21,811 nt of DNA from a virus. The notes beneath the pieces are model-generated. The model was not told the origin of the DNA and made no database searches. It saw only the letters and a list, made by a program, of their open reading frames with translations. The first letter of the stretch is position 1. The number at the start of each line of letters is the position of its first letter. Position numbers and translations under genes: made by a program. The stretch lies in IMG/VR virus record IMGVR_UViG_3300036766_000395, positions 1 through 21,811 of that record. One strand, 5' to 3'. Of the stretch, positions 19,722-21,811 are shown piece by piece.

Positions 19722-19747
19722 AGGGCGATCCACCGGATCGCCCCTAC
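19722..19747. repeat. GGGCGATCC palindromic repeat
   Basis: GGGCGATCCACCGGATCGCC with CCTAC is a near-perfect palindrome filling the gap after the exported FN3-like gene. It is a member of the family listed at 14746. Confidence 0.85.
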
Positions 19748-19754
19748 GATAAAA

Positions 19755-20147
19755 CTATTTCGGCGCAGCCGGTGAGAGCCTGTCAATACGTTTTGTTACA
19801 ATATTTGAATCCTTACTTTCATTGCCGCCGGTATCTGTTGCCGTTGCCTTAAATTCCGCATTTACTTCCATGCCGGGCGTTACCGGCACAGTTATATTAT
19901 TTGTGATTTTTCCGCCGCCGGTTGCTGCTGTAGCCGGCACATCCACAGCCTTTACAAACCCGCTGCCGATATCGTAATAGATACTCGTATGATCAAGGTC
20001 CGTCAGTACGGAGCTATCCTCATTAATCACAGGCTCGGTATATGACAGTGTTACACTCGTGCCTGAGACCGTAGCCTCAATCGCATTTGCGATACTGCTA
20101 ACCAATAGAACTAATAAAACCAATAGAACTAATAAAATATTTTTCAT
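19755..20147 (-). CDS. Exported fibronectin-III-like protein
   Basis: The ATG at 20147 has a strong Shine-Dalgarno (GGAGGTGAATAAG), so I prefer it to a GTG three codons upstream. The 130-residue product has a signal peptide (MKNILLVLLVLLVLLVSSIA with NA cleavage). The mature beta chain has ATVSGTSVTLSYTEPVINED, SIYYDIGSGF, and VTPGMEVNAEFKATATDTGG before NESKDS, resembling an FN3 or Ig-like strand order. The hydrophobic core is coded by a tandem 18-bp repeat. An exported single domain in an early-type region might modify the host surface. It is coupled upstream to Gam by position only. Confidence 0.65.
   Translation of the reverse strand: MKNILLVLLVLLVLLVSSIANAIEATVSGTSVTLSYTEPVINEDSSVLTDLDHTSIYYDIGSGFVKAVDVPATAATGGGKITNNITVPVTPGMEVNAEFKATATDTGGNESKDSNIVTKRIDRLSPAAPK
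20101..20136. repeat. Two exact 18-bp tandem repeats in a signal-peptide core
   Basis: ACCAATAGAACTAATAAA occurs twice in direct succession. On the minus strand each unit encodes six hydrophobic codons of the LLVLLV type in the exported protein's signal peptide. Gain or loss of a unit would stay in frame and change the hydrophobic length by six residues. Confidence 0.9.
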
Positions 20148-20180
20148 CTTATTCACCTCCTTTCAGAAAAGTGCAATAGT

Positions 20181-20720
20181 TCACGCCGCCTCTTCCTTAT
20201 ACTCCTCGCTCAGCTCCTCGATCTGGATCTTAATAAGTGAGTTAAGTATCTTCTGTACAGTAGTATCAATCGACTCGATGACAATGCGATCGTCTTTATC
20301 AATTATCGCAACATTAATTTTCGCCATATCTTTCTCGGACAGTTTTTTTATCGTCGATTTAATAAGCTCGTAAGTGGTTTTAATGAGATATTCTTCCTGC
20401 TCAGGCAGATGTTTTCGGATGAGCTTGATCGTTAATTCTTCGTCCTCTATAAAGACCTTACCTTTTCCCTTCATTAAGCCGACCTTGATGCCCTCAAATA
20501 TCTGAGTGCGCGGCTTCTCGAAGAGATCGACATTGTCCGCTATTGATCTATATAGCGTCTCGTGTTTCTTTGCGATCTTACCCATGACCGCCTTAAGTTT
20601 CGGCATGAATTCCCGCTTAAGTGTTTCGGTCCTTTCGCTGATCTCCGCGACGAGTTCGTCGAGCTCGCGTTTTGCGGTACCGTAATCAGTCGTTTGTTTT
20701 TCGATCTCTGCTAATTGCAT
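20181..20720 (-). CDS. gam: Host-nuclease inhibitor (Mu Gam-like)
   Basis: The 179-residue protein is of the Mu Gam type, which binds DNA ends as a Ku-like dimer and blocks exonucleases. The N-terminal long helix (ISERTETLKREFMPKLKAVM, then KIAKKHETLYRSI), followed by FEKPRTQIFEGIKVGLMKGK and the later helical KHLPEQEEYLIKTTYELIK, fits the family. Its length is near Mu Gam (174). GGAGGATAACA precedes the ATG. In Mu, gam is early and upstream of gemA; here it follows the GemA and Zn genes. Confidence 0.87.
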   Translation of the reverse strand: MQLAEIEKQTTDYGTAKRELDELVAEISERTETLKREFMPKLKAVMGKIAKKHETLYRSIADNVDLFEKPRTQIFEGIKVGLMKGKGKVFIEDEELTIKLIRKHLPEQEEYLIKTTYELIKSTIKKLSEKDMAKINVAIIDKDDRIVIESIDTTVQKILNSLIKIQIEELSEEYKEEAA

Positions 20721-20722
20721 TG

Positions 20723-20815
20723 TTATCCTCCATTATTTTTTTTTGATGCAAAAATTGCCATGAGCAACATCCCAAAAAAACCGCCTACCATTAATCCTGC
20801 AAAAAACATTATCAT
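20723..20815 (-). CDS. 30-residue single-pass membrane peptide
   Basis: The ATG overlaps the upstream TGA as ATGA, and AAAGGGGGAACA lies before it. The product, MIMFFAGLMVGGFFGMLLMA then IFASKKNNGG, is almost entirely one transmembrane helix with a small-xxx-small-rich face (AGLMVGGFFG) and a basic end. The stop lies directly in the Gam ribosome-binding site. Such peptides are easily missed by gene finders. Function unknown. Confidence 0.6.
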   Translation of the reverse strand: MIMFFAGLMVGGFFGMLLMAIFASKKNNGG

Positions 20816-21006
20816 TGTTCCCCCTTTGTGGGCGTTTTGTGAATTGCCCCTACGGATAATTGTTTAATTTTTTTTTCTACAATTGTCCCGCCGCACACAA
20901 TCCCCAGCGCAAAAGCCACTACAACAATTAAACAGACAATCAGAAAACTAAAATCGTCCCAAAGGGCGATCCGCCGGATCGCCCATACATGTGCGCTGTT
21001 TCTCAT
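20812..21006 (-). CDS. 64-residue single-pass membrane protein
   Basis: The protein has one membrane segment at about 19-41 (FSFLIVCLIVVVAFALGIVC), then a basic polar tail. Its first 18 residues (MRNSAHVWAIRRIALWDD) are encoded by a GGGCGATCC palindromic repeat (20964-20987), and its last residues (SVGAIHKTPTKGEQ) by another of the same type. Start and stop are both ATGA overlaps. Either the repeats entered a pre-existing gene and were fitted in, or the gene's ends were rebuilt from them. Role unknown. Confidence 0.55.
   Translation of the reverse strand: MRNSAHVWAIRRIALWDDFSFLIVCLIVVVAFALGIVCGGTIVEKKIKQLSVGAIHKTPTKGEQ
20830..20853. repeat. Variant palindromic repeat
   Basis: GGGCGTTTTGTGAATTGCCC followed by CTAC shares the GGGC...GCCCCTAC frame of the family, with a different centre. 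It is translated as part of the 64-residue membrane protein. Confidence 0.65.
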
Positions 21007-21043
21007 GCCGCCTCCACTGGGCGATCCGCCGAATCGCCCCTAC
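20964..21043. repeat. Two GGGCGATCC palindromic repeats across a gene junction
   Basis: One copy is GGGCGATCCGCCGGATCGCC (20964-20983) and the second GGGCGATCCGCCGAATCGCC (21019-21038) with CCTAC. They stand on either side of the ATGA junction at 21003-21006, so the end of one protein and the beginning of the next are coded by repeats. Confidence 0.85.
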
Positions 21044-21203
21044 AATCCGCTGCCATTGTAGGGATCACTGTCGATAGCAACATCGTTGAATGAGATCCAC
21101 ACTCCGGGCATTGTGTTACATCGTTTAATCCGCAAATTAAACTACGCAATAGATCGTAAATTGATTCACAGTCAACACAGAGCCTTGCTGTTTTGAGCTT
21201 CAT
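21003..21203 (-). CDS. CxxC zinc-type protein, paralogue 2
   Basis: The ATG at 21203 has AAGGAGGTATGCAT before it and overlaps the upstream stop as ATGA; longer in-frame starts at 21209 and 21272 are less well placed. The 66-residue product begins MKLKTARLCVDCESIYDLLR and continues with CPECGSHSTMLLS, forming a CxxC-x18-CxxC zinc-ribbon-like pair. The last 15 residues (DCRGDSADRPVEAA) are coded by a palindromic repeat. The first 18 residues resemble those of the preceding gene, indicating a tandem duplication. Role unknown; DNA- or RNA-binding is possible. Confidence 0.66.
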   Translation of the reverse strand: MKLKTARLCVDCESIYDLLRSLICGLNDVTQCPECGSHSTMLLSTVIPTMAADCRGDSADRPVEAA

Positions 21204-21373
21204 ATGCATACCTCCTTTTCTGTCATGGTATTGATATATGCCTGCATCGTGACGCACATCTTTTCTTTGCACTGCGGGCAGTCACCCTTACCATATGAAT
21301 TCTCAATTTTGACATCATGTATTGTCCCGCAGTTGATGCAGATCCTTGCAGCGTTAAGTTCTATGTACAGCAC
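21200..21373 (-). CDS. CxxC zinc-type protein, paralogue 1
   Basis: The GTG start is preceded by AGGAGGAGAA. The 57-residue product is MLYIELNAARICINCGTIHD, then KGDCPQCKEKMCVTMQAYIN. CINC and CPQC are 16 residues apart, as in a short zinc ribbon, with an additional cysteine at 40. The pattern AAR-I-C-x2-C-x-x-I-x-D is shared with the next gene. It follows a palindromic repeat after GemA, and ends on ATGA. GTG is supported because the frame contains no upstream ATG with a better site. Confidence 0.66.
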   Translation of the reverse strand: MLYIELNAARICINCGTIHDVKIENSYGKGDCPQCKEKMCVTMQAYINTMTEKEVCI

Positions 21374-21388
21374 TTCTCCTCCTTTCCT

Positions 21389-21413
21389 GGGCGACCCGCC
21401 GGATCGCCCCTAC
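21389..21413. repeat. GGGCGACCC palindromic repeat overlapping the GemA stop
   Basis: GGGCGACCCGCCGGATCGCC with CCTAC fills the gap between GemA and the first CxxC gene. The conserved GTAGGGG end supplies the GemA TAG stop codon at 21410-21412. Confidence 0.85.
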
Positions 21414-21811
21414 GTACGTTTTTGCATTGCCATGCTCTTCATGGCATTCACTAACTTTGAAACATCTCTTTGCTCAACAAACTCCATAGCTGATTTACTG
21501 CAAAGGCGGAAGATGAATTTCCGCAGCGCAGCGGCCCGCTTCTCTGGATCGTGCGTGTAACTCACGGCCTTCCACATCGCCTCGATCATGCGGAGCTGAG
21601 GCGGTGATGCCATGCCGGGACGTTTACCGAGGTTGTCGTACCGTAGGGGCGATCCGATGGGGCGCCCGGAGTTTTTTTTCCATACGCCTCGCGTTACTGC
21701 TTCGGCTTCCATCTCTTTAATGAAGTCCCTCGCTTCGCTGTATGAGAGATCAAGACTCGATACTTCAAAACCCTCATGATGCTCCATTACCCGCTTGCGA
21801 TAATCTTCCTC
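21410..21811 (-). CDS. gemA: GemA-like regulatory protein (DUF1018), partial at the right edge
   Basis: The frame is open to the window edge. An ATG at 21787 is probably internal, because the upstream codons (EEDYRKR) continue the conserved GemA start, EEDYRKRVMEHHEGFEVSSL then DLSYSEARDFIKEMEAE. The C-terminal half has GMASPPQLRMIEAMWKAVSY, then KRAAALRKFIFRLCSKSAME, typical of the family. In Mu, GemA (gp16) alters host gene expression and DNA supercoiling and lies in the early/middle region before mor. A palindromic repeat (21642-21668) is translated in frame within the central linker (RPIGSPLRYDNL). About 134 codons are visible. Confidence 0.84.
   Translation of the reverse strand, partial: EEDYRKRVMEHHEGFEVSSLDLSYSEARDFIKEMEAEAVTRGVWKKNSGRPIGSPLRYDNLGKRPGMASPPQLRMIEAMWKAVSYTHDPEKRAAALRKFIFRLCSKSAMEFVEQRDVSKLVNAMKSMAMQKRT
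21642..21668. repeat. GTAGGGGCG palindromic repeat inside GemA
   Basis: CCGTAGGGGCGATCCGATGG and the following GGCGCCC form an imperfect hairpin, in the opposite orientation to most copies. It is translated within GemA between its two conserved halves, where a linker can accept added residues. Confidence 0.75.

Noticed and set aside
18406-19747. CRISPR array or tRNA gene in the small-gene region
   Set aside because: Repeats are dispersed palindromes without regular spacers, and no cloverleaf with a plausible anticodon stem was seen anywhere in the window.
21003-21272. Longer start at 21272 for CxxC paralogue 2
   Set aside because: It would overlap paralogue 1 almost completely, whereas the ATG at 21203 has AAGGAGGT and an ATGA overlap like its neighbours.

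Overview
This window is most of the virion half and the adjoining late-early half of a Mu-like (transposable) tailed phage or prophage. All but two or three genes read on the minus strand, so the biological order runs from the right edge to the left edge. The family calls rest on recognisable Mu-type proteins in Mu-type order: GemA, Gam, Mor/C activator, endolysin, gp27/gp28 terminase, gp29 portal, gp30 head protein, gpG, gpI with a nested scaffold, decoration protein, major capsid, gp36, gp37, tail tube and tail-assembly chaperone. No sheath gene lies between gp37 and the tube protein, which suggests a long non-contractile tail, as in the Mu-like siphophages. The transposase/repressor end lies beyond the right edge, and the tape measure and distal tail genes lie beyond the left edge.

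Layout by region. 21.8-16.1 kb is an early/middle cassette of very small, tightly coupled genes, most starting on ATGA overlaps: partial GemA, two tandem CxxC proteins, two small membrane proteins, Gam, an exported beta-rich protein, several unknowns, two duplicated Cys/His microproteins, small HTH proteins, a D12-class adenine methyltransferase, and finally the Mor-like activator. 16.07-15.86 kb is a control region with a candidate Mor-dependent late promoter. 15.86-13.5 kb is a lysis/envelope cassette: GH108 endolysin, a phospholipase A2-like protein, a 27-residue lipoprotein, an outer-membrane-like protein and a membrane-anchored coiled coil. 13.5-4.6 kb is DNA packaging and head. 4.5-0 kb holds exported and beta-rich proteins, head-tail connectors, the tail tube and the chaperone.

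The clearest unusual element is at the left end. The chaperone gene ends in the slippery heptamer A AAA AAC in the correct phase, followed 5 nt later by a perfect 11-bp stem, and the -1 frame then stays open to the window edge. This is a complete -1 programmed-frameshift signal. Other points of interest are a PBECR-type nuclease-like domain fused to the gp30 head protein, a plus-strand membrane-protein/proline-rich gene pair inserted between gp30 and gpG, and many short palindromic repeats, some inside genes and supplying codons, a stop codon or ribosome-binding sites.

Host: the sequence does not identify it. The lipobox, outer-membrane-like protein and signal peptides indicate a Gram-negative (diderm) host. 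The dispersed palindromes (GGGCGAYCC...GCCCCTAC, CCCCTCTTA...TAAGAGGGG, TTCCCGCCTTCGCGGGAA) resemble repeats abundant in Nitrospirota and Desulfobacterota genomes. That assignment is inference.
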